From: Pelobates cultripes
Lineage: Eukaryota > Chordata > Amphibia > Anura > Pelobatidae
Assembly: GCA_933207985.1 (NCBI GenBank)
Contig: OW240920.1
Span: 132,175,210-132,239,209, forward strand
Direction of reading: 5' to 3'
DNA length: 64,000 nucleotides
Both the position numbers and the translations under genes were made by a program. Every line of letters begins with the position of its first letter. Positions within the stretch are counted from its first letter, which is position 1. The notes beneath the pieces are model-generated. The model was not told where the DNA came from. It worked only from the letters and a program-made list of their open reading frames with translations, and made no database searches. Positions 32,184-41,994 of the stretch are shown piece by piece.

Positions 32184-34439
32184 ATGCGTCCATGGATGTC
32201 ACGTGGGTGCCCGCTCGGCAAGAAGAAGAACAGGGCGAAAGTTCAGATGGGGAGACAGAGAGGAGGAGGAGACGAGTTGGAAGCAGGGGGAGGTCGTCGC
32301 AAGGAGCTAGTGGCACAGACAGCATGCATCGGCACCCGGGGTCAGCCCGACAGCACGCCAATCAACGCATGCTGTGTCAACCACCAGAATGCCGTCATTG
32401 TAGAGCTCAGCAGTGTGGAATTTTTTTTTTGTGTGTCTGCCTCTGACAACAGCAATGCCATTTGCAACCTGTGCCAAAAGAAACTGAGTCGTGGGAAGTC
32501 CAACACCCACCTAGGTACAACTGCTTTGCGTAGGCACATGATCGCACATCACAAACGCCTATGGGATCAACACATGAGTACAAGCAGCACACAAACTCAA
32601 AGCCACCATCCTCCTCCTGGTCCAGCATCTTCAGCCACATCAACCACTGCTGTCCTCCTTGCCCCCTCTCAACCATCCGCCACTCCGTCTCTCGCCTTGA
32701 GCAGTTCCCGCTCATCTGCCCACAGTCAGGTGTCTGTCAAGGACATGTTTGAGAGTAAGAAGCCAATGTCAGAAAGTCACCCCCTTGCCCGGCGTCTGAC
32801 AGCTGGCTTGTCTGAACTATTAGCCCGCCAGCTTTTACCGTACAAGCTGGTGGAGTCTGAGGCGTTCAAAAAATTTGTAGCTATTGGGCCACCGCAGTGG
32901 AAGGTACCCGGACGAAATTTATTTTCACAAAAGGCAATCCCCAACCTGTACCCGATTGTGCAAAAGGAAGTAATGGCATGTCTGGCACACAGTGTTGGGG
33001 CAAGGGTCCATCTGACCACTGATACCTGGTCTGCAAAGCATGGTCAGGGCAGGTATATCACCTACACTGCGCATTGGGTAAACCTGCTGACTGCTGCCAA
33101 GCATGGAATGCATGGCTCTGCAGAGGAGTTGGTGACACCGCCACGACTTGCAGGCAGTCCTGCTGCCACCTCCTCTACTCCTCCTACTCCATCCTCTTCC
33201 ATAACCTCCTCGGCTGAGTCCTCTTCTGCTGCTGCGTCTTGCTCCACATCAACGGCACACCCCCAGCTCCCCAGGTACTATTCCACATCCCGGATACGGC
33301 AGTGTCACGCCGTCTTGGGTTTGACTTGCTTGAAAGCAGAGAGTCACACCGGACAAGCACTCCTGTCCGCCCTGAACGCACAGGTGGAAAAGTGGCTGAC
33401 TCCGCAGCAACTGGGGATCGGCAAAGTGGTTTGTGAGAACGGAACAAATTTGTTGGCGGCATTGAAGTTGGGCAAGTTGACACATGTGCCATGCATGGCA
33501 CATGTGTGTAATCTGATCATACAACGCTTTGTGCATAAGTACACAGGCTTACAGGATGTCCTGAAGCAGGCCAGGAAGGTGTGTGGCCATTTCAGGCGTT
33601 CCTACACGGCCATGGCGCACTTTGCAGATATCCAGCGGCGAAACAACATGCCAGTGAGGCGCTTGATTTGTGACAGCCTGACACGTTGGAATTCAACACT
33701 CCTAATGTTCGACCGCCTGCTCCAACAAGAAAAATCCGTTAATGAATATTTGTATGACTGGTGTGCTAGGACAGCCTCTGCGGAGCTGGGAATTTTTTTG
33801 CCACGTTACTGGACGCTCATGCGCAATGCCTGTAGGCTCATGCGTCCTTTTGAGGAGGTGACAAACCTAGTCAGTCGCACCGAAGGCACCATCAGCGACA
33901 TCATACCATTTGTTTTCTTCCTGGAGCGTGCCCTGTGAAGAGTGCTGGATCAGGCCGTAGATGAGCGTGAAGAGGAAGAGGAAGAGTTGTGGTCACCATC
34001 ACCACCAGAAACAGCCTTATCAGCATCGCTTGCTGGACCTGCGGCAATGCTGGAAGAGGATTGTGAGGAAGAGGAGTCAGAGGAGGAATGTGGCTTTGAG
34101 GAGGAGGAGGAAGACCAACCACAACAGGCATCCCAGGGTGCTCGTTGTCACCTATTTGGTACCCGTGGTGTTGTACGTGGCTGGGGGGAAGAACATGCCT
34201 TCATTGAGATCACTGAGGACGAGGAACAGGACATGAGTAGCTCAGCATCCAACCTTGTGCAAATATGGTCTTTCATGCTGTCGTGCCTGTTGAGGGACCC
34301 TCGTATAAAAAGGCTGAAGGAGAACGACCTGTACTGGGTGTCCACGCTACTAGACCCCCGGTATAAGCAGAAAGTGGCTGAAATGTTACCAAATTACAAC
34401 AAGTCGGAAAGGATGCCTCATTTGCAAAATAAATTTTAA
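32184..34439 (+). pseudogene. hAT (ZBED-type) transposase, interrupted
   Basis: The frame carries a BED zinc finger at about residues 78-122 (FFFCVSASDN, ICNLCQKKLSRGKSNTH, TTALRRHMIAHHKRLW), with the C-x2-C and H pattern of the family. The RNase H-like catalytic domain follows: HLTTDTWSAKHG holds the first catalytic Asp; GKVVCENGTNLLAAL is the second catalytic block but has Glu where Asp is usual; THVPCMAHVCNLII is the C-x2-H element; SLTRWNSTLLMFDRL is the conserved segment after it. A single TGA at 33,936-33,938 (a likely CGA to TGA change) interrupts the frame, which continues in phase through an acidic region and NDLYWVSTLLDPRYKQK to 34,439. Expected activity was cut-and-paste transposition; this copy is inactive as read. 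Confidence 0.9.
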
Positions 34440-34968
34440 AAAGTATGCTTTACACAGCGTATAAGGATGATGTCACAGCACAACGGGAATCTAACAGGGG
34501 AAGAGGTGAAAGTAATCCTCCTCCTCCCACGACCACGTCGGCAAGGACAGGACGCTTTACAGACGTGTTGTTGATGGAGGACATGCGGAGCTTTTAAAGT
34601 CCTAGGAATCGCCACAGCCCTTCGGGATCCACCCTCAGAGAACGACTCGACCGACAGGTAGCAGACTACCTCGCCTTAACAAAGGGTACTAACCACTGCA
34701 GATATCGACACTCTAAGGAGCGATGAACCCCTTCACTACTGGGTGTGCAGGCTTGACCTGTGACCTGAACTTTCCCAATTTGCGATAGAACTTCTGGCCT
34801 GCCCCGCTTCAAGTGTCCTGTCAGAAAGGACCTTCAGTGCAGCAGGAGGTATTGTCACTGAGAAGAGAAGTCGCCTAGGTCAAAAAAGTCTAGATTACCT
34901 CACCTTTATTAAGATGAATGAGGGATGGATCCCGAAGGGACTGACAGTGGGTGATACATTCGACTAAA
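34440..34968 (+). pseudogene. hAT transposase C-terminal dimerisation region, frame-shifted
   Basis: Past the stop at 34,437-34,439, about 34,785-34,966 encodes in another phase LACPASSVLSERTFSAAG followed by LDYLTFIKMNEGWIP. The first is the hAT C-terminal dimerisation motif. At least one frameshift and several stops lie between. The region ends in TAA after DTFD. Confidence 0.85.
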
Positions 34969-35507
34969 AAAGGCCTGATGAGATGAGCTGACTTGGGCTA
35001 AAAATGGTCCACACGCTGCTGTATTTTAGCTCTGAATGCCGGTTTACTTGCGTGACTTATCCACCACCAACTAGGGTTCAAGCCGCAATGTTTTAGGGCA
35101 CTTTCTGCCTGGAAAACAAACATCAATTTTTCTGGCCGCTGCTACAGCAGCAGTTGCAACAAAACCTAATTTTTCAGGCATGTGTACATGCCTAATTTTT
35201 CGGGCCTCTGGTGCTGCACTGTGGCTTCAAAAACTGAACCAAAAAAAAGGCACATAACAGGGATTAAACTGATAGGAATAGTACTACTTAACACACCACT
35301 CCTATCTGGTGGCACATTAGATTGCACGCGCAGTGCCCCAAATTTGAAGTAGGAGGACCGACCAAGCATCTTTTTCCATCTCCCGCTTCCTAAAATCGAT
35401 GCCATATACACGTCCCCTGATAGGGCGCCAGCTCCTTATTCTCTTGGGCGCCAGCTCGTTATTCTCTTTTTCACTTCACTAGGGACACTTTACTGCACTA
35501 TGGGCAC

Positions 35508-36029
35508 TGTGACAAACTTACTTTCCTGTGTGTGTTTGTCCAGGATCTTTTGGCAACTGCACAGCCCTCTAGGGTAAGAAAACCAGGTCAAAACAAAGTC
35601 CAGCTTCAAAAAGGCCTCTGGCCTGTTTATTTTCTGTTGTTAAAAAGTAACAAGATACAACAAGCAGCAAACCTTCTTTCTCCTCCAAACACTTCCCTCA
35701 CTCCACCCTGCTTTAACTGCAGTTATATAGCTGCTCACAGCCCCTACAGGTGAGGCTAATGACCTCGTTAGGTAGTGAGCCAGAACTCCTTAGAAAACCT
35801 GGGCTGGACTCATGCACAACCACTCTGACAATGGGTGGAGAATCGGCCCACCCTGCTCTTCCGAATACTCCACCCCAGGGACCCAAATAACAACAGAGGA
35901 AAAAACCTACATTTAAACTTAACTTTCCCTGGGGCAGCATGTGCTTACCCACATGTCAGGATAGTGGCTGTGCAAAAGTCTGGGTGCCAGATATACACCC
36001 CTGACCACCATCCCCAACACTCTGTCACA
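35508..36029 (-). mobile_element. solo LTR nested inside the hAT, 522 bp, 4-bp TSD
   Basis: Starts TGTGACAAACTT and ends CTCTGTCACA, with TG...CA ends in short inverted form. GCAC is duplicated at 35,504-35,507 and 36,030-36,033. It resembles the solo LTR at 10,143-10,967 (shared 'cccaccct.ct', 'ctccaccccaggg.ccc', 'ctctagggtaa'). On the minus strand a 'tatataactgcag' TATA-like word and an AATAAACAGG poly(A) signal are seen in LTR order. It inserted after the hAT. Confidence 0.8.
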
Positions 36030-36880
36030 GCACTTAGACCCACTCTTTGTCTTGCACAGTGTTATTCCTAGCCAGCATCTGTGATGGGAAATCAGGCAGT
36101 CATCTAAACGTTTAGATTGAGCTTTAGCTTAGAACACCCTTGAAGGTGTTTAAGGAGATTACGGCTAGTTTAGAGGATTCTTCTTAGACCTCTCTGAGTC
36201 TTTATAGCCCTTCTACCTATCCAGCATTTCGGGAAACTAGCTAAGAGAAAGGGTGGCTGTGTGTCTGTGATACATTTAACTTTATATCACCTTATTGACA
36301 CTTTTTATGACAGCATCACTCCGGTCTCCATACTCTCTGCCTATACCCATCTATTTAGAGGGAATTTCCTTGCCCCTGGCAATATTATATAATAGGTAAT
36401 AGTATTACCATTAATACACAATTAGCCACTATAGGGGAATGAGTATGTTATCCCTTTGTTATTTATAAATGATACAATAAAGACTTTTGTCCATTACTCA
36501 ATTTACTTTAACAAAGGGTACTAACCACGGTATTAGGAAGCATTACTCTGCTTTCCCTTTCTCCCTCTATTATACACCTATGCTCACTAGGATTTGTAGG
36601 TATCACTTTATTATAGTTGTCTAACCTTTTCCTATGCCAGTTTTAGATCTCCTTCTAGGGAGATTTTTTCTTTTTTCAGTTTATTAGCATACCTGGGCAC
36701 AAGCCCTCGGTGGGGCTGGCACCACCACCTGACCACATTTCCTTGTTTCTTCCACTCATACCGCTTTTTCCATCTTTGAAGGGGTTTGGCGAAACAAGGA
36801 AATAGTTCTCTACTCGTAACAGGCATTAAACTGATAAGAATAGTACTACTTAACACACCTTATAATAACGCAGAGAGAGG
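36030..36880 (+). other. internal hAT sequence, non-coding, with partial duplication
   Basis: No gene is supported. 'taacaaagggtactaaccac' at 36,509-36,528 repeats 34,679-34,698, and 'ttaaactgata.gaatagtac' near 36,826 repeats 35,266. A foreign segment of about 400 bases ending in 'acaataaagacttttgtcc' (near 36,475) may lie between. The repeated landmarks suggest a rearranged interior made of overlapping pieces of the same element. Confidence 0.45.
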
Positions 36881-37105
36881 CAACGCAGAGAGAGGAGTCT
36901 GAAGAAGAGGAGTCAGAGGAGGAAGGTGGCTTTGAGGAGGTGGAAGACCAAACACAGCAGGCGCCCCAGGGGGCTTGTTGTCACCTTTCGGGGACCCTTG
37001 GTGTTGTACGTGGCTGGGTGGAGGAAGAGACCTTCAATGACATCAGTGAGGACAAGGAACGGGACATGGCTAGCTTGGTATCCAACCTTGTGCAAATGGG
37101 GAGTT
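36881..37105 (+). pseudogene. duplicated fragment of the hAT transposase acidic region
   Basis: About 200 bases match 34,066-34,265 of the transposase: 'gaagaggagtcagaggagga', 'ggtggctttgaggagg', 'cttggtgttgtacgtggctgg', 'gacatcagtgaggacaagg', 'tccaaccttgtgcaaatgg'. Differences are scattered, so the copy is not recent. It is a duplication of coding sequence inside the same element, with no catalytic part. Confidence 0.85.
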
Positions 37106-37204
37106 TGCGGTTGTGCAAATGGACTGTTTGCGGTTGTTTGCAGTGCGTTAAACGGGGAGTTTGTTCTGTCACTGTGAAGCGGGCGTAACCCTTACACTAC
37201 CTGA

Positions 37205-37380
37205 TCGATACAACATCATACAATAGGTCCCCCCCCTCATTATTTTTATGGCCCCCACCCACCGCTCACGGGTGGGGGCAGGCTGGAGGACAGTAGGTCC
37301 CCCCCCCATTGTGATTTATGGCCCCCACCCACCGTGCAGGGGTGGGGACCGGGGGGGAGGACAGTAGGCCCCCCCCCTTA
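37205..37380 (-). repeat. GC-rich 70-bp satellite, two to three copies (hAT right region)
   Basis: Units 'ggtcccccccctcattattt', 'atggcccccacccaccg..c', 'ggggtgggg' match the right arm of the inverted repeat at 5735-6650. Here only one orientation is present. Confidence 0.85.
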
Positions 37381-37429
37381 TCCTTATTTACTGAATATTC
37401 CCCTGTATAACAATGTTTGGCATTTAGTG

Positions 37430-38215
37430 AATATTCCCTATTCTGCTCTGTGTCAGTGTGTATCAGGGTCTCTGAGGACAGGTGTCAATCCATATCTGCC
37501 AAGTGACCCTATGTAGGATGAACAGTCCCTATTCTGCTCCGTGTCAGTGTGTATCAGGGTCTCTGAGGACAGGTATCAATACATATCTGCCAAGTGACCC
37601 TATGTAGGGGGAACAGTCCCTATTCTGCTCCGTGTAAGTGTGTATCAGGGTCCCTGAGGACAGGTGTCAATCCATATCTGCCAAGTGACCCTATGTAGGG
37701 GGGACAGTCCCTATTCTGTTCTGTGTCAGTGTGTATCAGGGTCTCTGAGGACAGGTGTCAATACATATCTGCCAAGTGACCCTATGTAGGGGGAACAGTC
37801 CCTATTCTGCTCTGTGTTAGTGTGTATCAAGGTCCCTGAGGACAGGTGTCAATCCATATCTGCCAAGTGACCCTATGTAGGAGGAACAGTCCCTATTCTG
37901 CTCTGTGCCAGTGTGTATCAGGGTCCCTGAGGACAGGTGTCAATCCACATCTGCCAAGTGACCCTATGTAGGGGGAACAGTCCCTATTCTGCTCTGTGTC
38001 AGTGTGTATCAGGGTCCCTGAGGACAGGTGTCAATCCATATCTGCCAAGTGACCCTATGTAGGAGGAACAGTCCCTATTCTGCTCTGTGTCAGTGTGTAT
38101 CAGGGTCCCTGAGGACAGGTGTAAATCCATATCTGCCAAGTGACCCTATGTAGGGGGAACAGTCCCTATTCTGCTCTGTGTCAGTGTGTATCAGGGTCTC
38201 TGAGGACAGGTGTCA
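37430..38215 (-). repeat. 91-bp tandem repeat, about nine copies (hAT right region)
   Basis: Units run 'ctattctgctctgtgtcagt', 'gtgtatcagggt.cctgagg', 'acaggtgtcaatccatatctg', 'ccaagtgaccctatgtaggg', and are the reverse complement of the 3991-4354 array. Copies differ at a few positions, including 'ctgctccgtg' and 'tatcaatacat' variants. Confidence 0.88.
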
Positions 38216-38584
38216 ATCCATATGTCAAGGTGTCAATATGTCAGGTGTCAATCCATATCCATTGTGATTTAGAAATGTTAGGTGATTTATGCCCTTTATG
38301 GATTAAAACCAGACTCTGCATCAACTGTGTAATTTTCCATGGGAGTTTTGCCATGGATCCCCCTCCGGCATGCCAAAGTCCAGGTGTTAGTCTTGAAACA
38401 ACTTTTCCATCACTATTGTGGCCAGAAAGAGTCCCTGTGGGTTTTACAATTCGCCTGCCCATTGAAGTCTATCACGGTTTGCCCGGTTCGCGCACATTTG
38501 CGGAAGTTCGCAAACCGAAAAATTTATGTTCGCGACATCACTACTCACCGCCCGGGGTCAGGATCTTCCACAGTATTTTTCCAG

Positions 38585-38668
38585 CACTACCCGCTCTTGC
38601 AGACCCCCAGGACTCATTTACTGCTTTATTACACTTCATGTTCGTGAGTGGATTTCAATTTTTTATTT
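38585..38668 (+). repeat. inverted partner of 29,930-30,012 across the hAT
   Basis: CACTACCCGCTCTTGCAGAC through 'cgtgagtggattt' is the reverse complement of 29,930-30,012 with only a few differences. The two arms flank the complete hAT asymmetrically, so before that insertion they were about 250 bases apart. Confidence 0.85.
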
Positions 38669-38679
38669 GAAACCTGAGG

Positions 38680-38925
38680 GACCTGGCACCCAGACCACTT
38701 AATTGAGCTGAAGTGGTCTGGGTGACTATAGTGTCCCTTTAATAAAGCAGTTTTGGTGTATAGAACATGCCCCTGCAGTCTCGCTGCTCAATTCTCTGAC
38801 ACTTATGAGTTAAATCCCTTTGTTTATGCAGCCCTAGCTACATCTCCCTTGCATGTGACCTACACATTTCCTGTAAAGAGAGATCTAATATTTAATCCCT
38901 TGTTAGGGCGTGCTATGCTGGTGTT
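38680..38925. mobile_element. two truncated MITE-like pieces joined end to end
   Basis: 38,685-38,742 carries the right end of the 19-20 kb MITE family ('ggcacccagaccactt', 'gctgaagtggtctgggtg', 'tagtgtccctttaa'). From 38,743 the sequence instead follows the left part of the element at 52,598-53,151 ('aaagcagttttggtgtatagaacatgcccc', 'tgcagtctc.ctgctcaat'). The join without a spacer suggests a chimeric or nested copy. Confidence 0.65.
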
Positions 38926-38930
38926 CTATC

Positions 38931-39373
38931 AAATTTCCCTACCCGTGAAAATTCCCTACCCTCGTCACTTCCGGTGAGGGGAATCAGCTGGATCCTGTGC
39001 TGCACATGCGTGCTAGCACTCCTGCTACTCCTCCACAGCAAGTTTCTGGATGGTAAGTAAAACTAGTTTTACACTTTCATTATAGTTAGTGCATTCACTA
39101 AGCTTAGTACATTGGGCATTTAGGGTTAATGTTAGGGTTTAAATTAGGGTTAGGATTAGGGACTTGTTTATATTTAGTGATAGTTCACATTAGGGGAATA
39201 TCTATAAATGGTTATTTTTCACACCTTATTTTAACCCTAACCCCAAGGGTTAGGGTAAGAATAGAGTGTGAGAGAGGTTAAAATCACACCTTCACGCCTG
39301 TGCAGCACAGGATCCAGCTGATTCCCCTCACCGGAAGTGACGAGGGTAGGGCATTTTCACGAGGTAGGGGAAT
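38931..39373. mobile_element. MITE with inverted termini of about 80 bp
   Basis: The left end 'aaatttccctacccgtgaaa' continues through CCCTACCCTCGTCACTTCCGG to 'tcctgtgctgcaca'. The right end is its inverted copy from 39,296 to 39,373 with few mismatches. Between them (39,119-39,253) are loosely telomere-like words (TTAGGGTTAATGTTAGGG, 'aaccctaacccc'). No ORF. It resembles PIF/Harbinger-type MITEs by length and terminal repeat, but no target duplication was settled. Confidence 0.75.
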
Positions 39374-40700
39374 TCAGGGCCGGACTGGTAACTAAAATCA
39401 GCCCTGGAAAAAAATTCTATACCAGCCCAATAATGCGTCGCGCCAGCATAGTGTGCTGATATAGAGGGTGAAAAAATAACTTGCAATTGAAAACTCTTAC
39501 TCCAACGAAGAAACGCATATAGTGCTTCAAAATAAACAAAAGAGCGCTGTAATAAACGTTTAACTCGCAAGTTGGAATAAACTTGGAATTAATAATAACA
39601 TTAATAACTAAAAATAATAACTTAAAAACCGAGTGTAAATTCAGAGACCACACTCCTTGCTTTCGGCAATTCAATAATATTTATTAATAAAGGCTTAATC
39701 AAACAAATAAACAATACATATACATTTGAAATAGGCTAGTATATGTTGCTACTAAAACTAGCATTGACTGAATGGAAAGTAGGCTAAATTAACATAGTAG
39801 AACAGGCATAGACACGTGATACAGTTACCACTCCATTGATCAGCAGCTGAGAGTAAGAGAGAGAGGGTGTGTACAGTGTGGAGAGGGGAGAGAGGAGAGA
39901 AGGTGAAGAGAGGTAATTCAAAGAGAGAGAATGTGCTATTCACAGGGCTTTAAACAGGTTAGCCCCTCCTTCTGCTGGACACACCTCCCTTAGTCAATCC
40001 CTTAGGATGTAACAGAACCAGAGTGCCTCCTGGGGGAAGGGGGATTGCATTGGAAGGGAATGGAGGAGGAGTTTATCAACAACCCAACTGATTTTACCTG
40101 GTGAAAGGCCATGTGCTTCACAGAGGACTCCATTATTGCCTAAGGGTAGAATGGGGGCTTGAATCCCTGTATTAGAACACAATAACACTTCATTGGCATA
40201 CAGTTTGGCTGTTAATCACATCCCCCCACTTATTACAAGCGCCTTTATTTTAAGTAGATGTACATTTGCATGTCATCAATGTTTCAGTACAACTACTTTG
40301 GCCTATTAAGGACATTTTAGTAATGGTACTGAAATGCTGAATGTCTGCAGTTGCACAACTAAAAAAATGAAGTGATCTGGTTAATTTTGAAGTTCTATGG
40401 GTGCGCTCTTCACTTTGAATATGTTATTGTGCATGAGTATGCAACTAGCAACAAGACAGGGCCAATACGTGCTCATTACATATATATATATATTAATGAC
40501 ATTTATGTGTGTATTATGCATATATAATTGTATATTACTATATGTGTAAATATTATAGGCATAATTATATGTTACTAATACACACATCAATATACATGCA
40601 TATACATATATATATGTGTGTATTAGTGTCAAGATCACATCAATTTAGGTCTATTACCTTTACCTCGTTTAGTGTATCTTGTCTCCAATTGTCTCCTTTT
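39374..40700. other. unassigned AT-rich sequence with TA/CA microsatellite
   Basis: No gene. 40,478-40,630 contains stretches of TATATA and TGTGTA/TACACA words, low-complexity sequence that yields meaningless short frames. 39,840-39,930 is a purine-rich GAGAG tract. Confidence 0.4.
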
Positions 40701-40983
40701 TTTCTCTTACAGCGACCCTTGTGCATCTTTTACTCCATCCCAGTCCCATGGGCGTAGGAACCTGGGGGGAAATCATGCAGGGGGGGACAGGTATGGGAAA
40801 ATCCCGCCCAGCACCGCCGGCCCCCCTCCTGCTGCAGCCGCCCGAGCGCTCTGCAGAGAGCCTCAGGCGGCTGCAGCTTTGCCCGGGCGGTGCATCCATG
40901 AGGGCGCACCACCCGGGCGCAGCATGACGAGAGGGGCTGACAGGAGGGAAGCGCTCAGCGCTCCCTCCTGTCACTCCTGCCCT

Positions 40984-41154
40984 GTAGCGTGGCCGAGCTC
41001 TGTATGGTCCGCGGGTACAGAGAGCATCTGTCTCCTGTACCTGGCCGGACTAACAGGAAGTGAACACTGAGTGTTCCCTACCTTTTAGTACGGCCAGGTA
41101 CAGGAAACAAAAGCTCCCTGTACCCGCGGACCATACAGAGCTCGGCCACGCTAC
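40984..41154. repeat. imperfect palindrome, 64-bp arms, beside the assembly gap
   Basis: The arm GTAGCGTGGCCGAGCTCTGT onward (40,984-41,047) is answered by 41,091-41,154, ending 'acagagctcggccacgctac'. The middle of each arm differs (gagagcatctgtct versus aacaaaagctccct). The loop is 43 bases and itself holds 'aacactgagtgtt'. Similar arms may be ends of the neighbouring GC-rich element. Confidence 0.85.
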
Positions 41155-41177
41155 AACACAGGTAGGGGAGGGGGGAG

Positions 41178-41994
41178 NNNNNNNNNNNNNNNNNNNNNNN
41201 NNNNNNNNNNNNNNNNNNNNNNNNNNNNNNNNNNNNNNNNNNNNNNNNNNNNNNNNNNNNNNNNNNNNNNNNNNNNNNNNNNNNNNNNNNNNNNNNNNNN
41301 NNNNNNNNNNNNNNNNNNNNNNNNNNNNNNNNNNNNNNNNNNNNNNNNNNNNNNNNNNNNNNNNNNNNNNNNNNNNNNNNNNNNNNNNNNNNNNNNNNNN
41401 NNNNNNNNNNNNNNNNNNNNNNNNNNNNNNNNNNNNNNNNNNNNNNNNNNNNNNNNNNNNNNNNNNNNNNNNNNNNNNNNNNNNNNNNNNNNNNNNNNNN
41501 NNNNNNNNNNNNNNNNNNNNNNNNNNNNNNNNNNNNNNNNNNNNNNNNNNNNNNNNNNNNNNNNNNNNNNNNNNNNNNNNNNNNNNNNNNNNNNNNNNNN
41601 NNNNNNNNNNNNNNNNNNNNNNNNNNNNNNNNNNNNNNNNNNNNNNNNNNNNNNNNNNNNNNNNNNNNNNNNNNNNNNNNNNNNNNNNNNNNNNNNNNNN
41701 NNNNNNNNNNNNNNNNNNNNNNNNNNNNNNNNNNNNNNNNNNNNNNNNNNNNNNNNNNNNNNNNNNNNNNNNNNNNNNNNNNNNNNNNNNNNNNNNNNNN
41801 NNNNNNNNNNNNNNNNNNNNNNNNNNNNNNNNNNNNNNNNNNNNNNNNNNNNNNNNNNNNNNNNNNNNNNNNNNNNNNNNNNNNNNNNNNNNNNNNNNNN
41901 NNNNNNNNNNNNNNNNNNNNNNNNNNNNNNNNNNNNNNNNNNNNNNNNNNNNNNNNNNNNNNNNNNNNNNNNNNNNNNNNNNNNNNNNNNNNNN
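41178..41994. other. assembly gap, 817 N
   Basis: Unknown sequence. Open frames that cross it are meaningless over the gap. The gap falls inside a GC-rich retroelement region beside a palindrome, a typical place for assembly failure. Confidence 0.99.

Larger units (their letters stand above)
30220..38543 (+). mobile_element. structurally complete hAT transposon, 8.3 kb, 8-bp TSD
   Basis: The left end is TAGTGATGTACCGAACGG and the right end is '...ttcgcgacatcacta', giving inverted termini TAGTGATGT with C-GAAC just inside. The octamer CTCACCGC flanks both ends exactly (30,212-30,219 and 38,544-38,551), the 8-bp target duplication diagnostic of hAT. From left to right the element holds a gttcgc-rich left end, an array of roughly 140-bp repeats, a ZBED-type transposase with stops, a nested solo LTR, a partial transposase duplication, GC-rich 70-bp repeats, about nine 91-bp repeats and the right end. 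The exact duplication means the insertion is intact at its borders. Confidence 0.93.

Noticed and set aside
32090..32700. Small frames on the minus strand opposite the hAT transposase
   Set aside because: They are shadow frames of the transposase and of the repeat array, without motifs of their own.
39119..39253. TTAGGG-like words suggesting interstitial telomeric sequence
   Set aside because: The hexamer is irregular, with spacers, and lies wholly inside an inverted-repeat MITE; it is not a telomere tract.
40381..40757. Tyrosine/isoleucine-rich frames near 40.5 kb
   Set aside because: They are translations of a TA/CA microsatellite.
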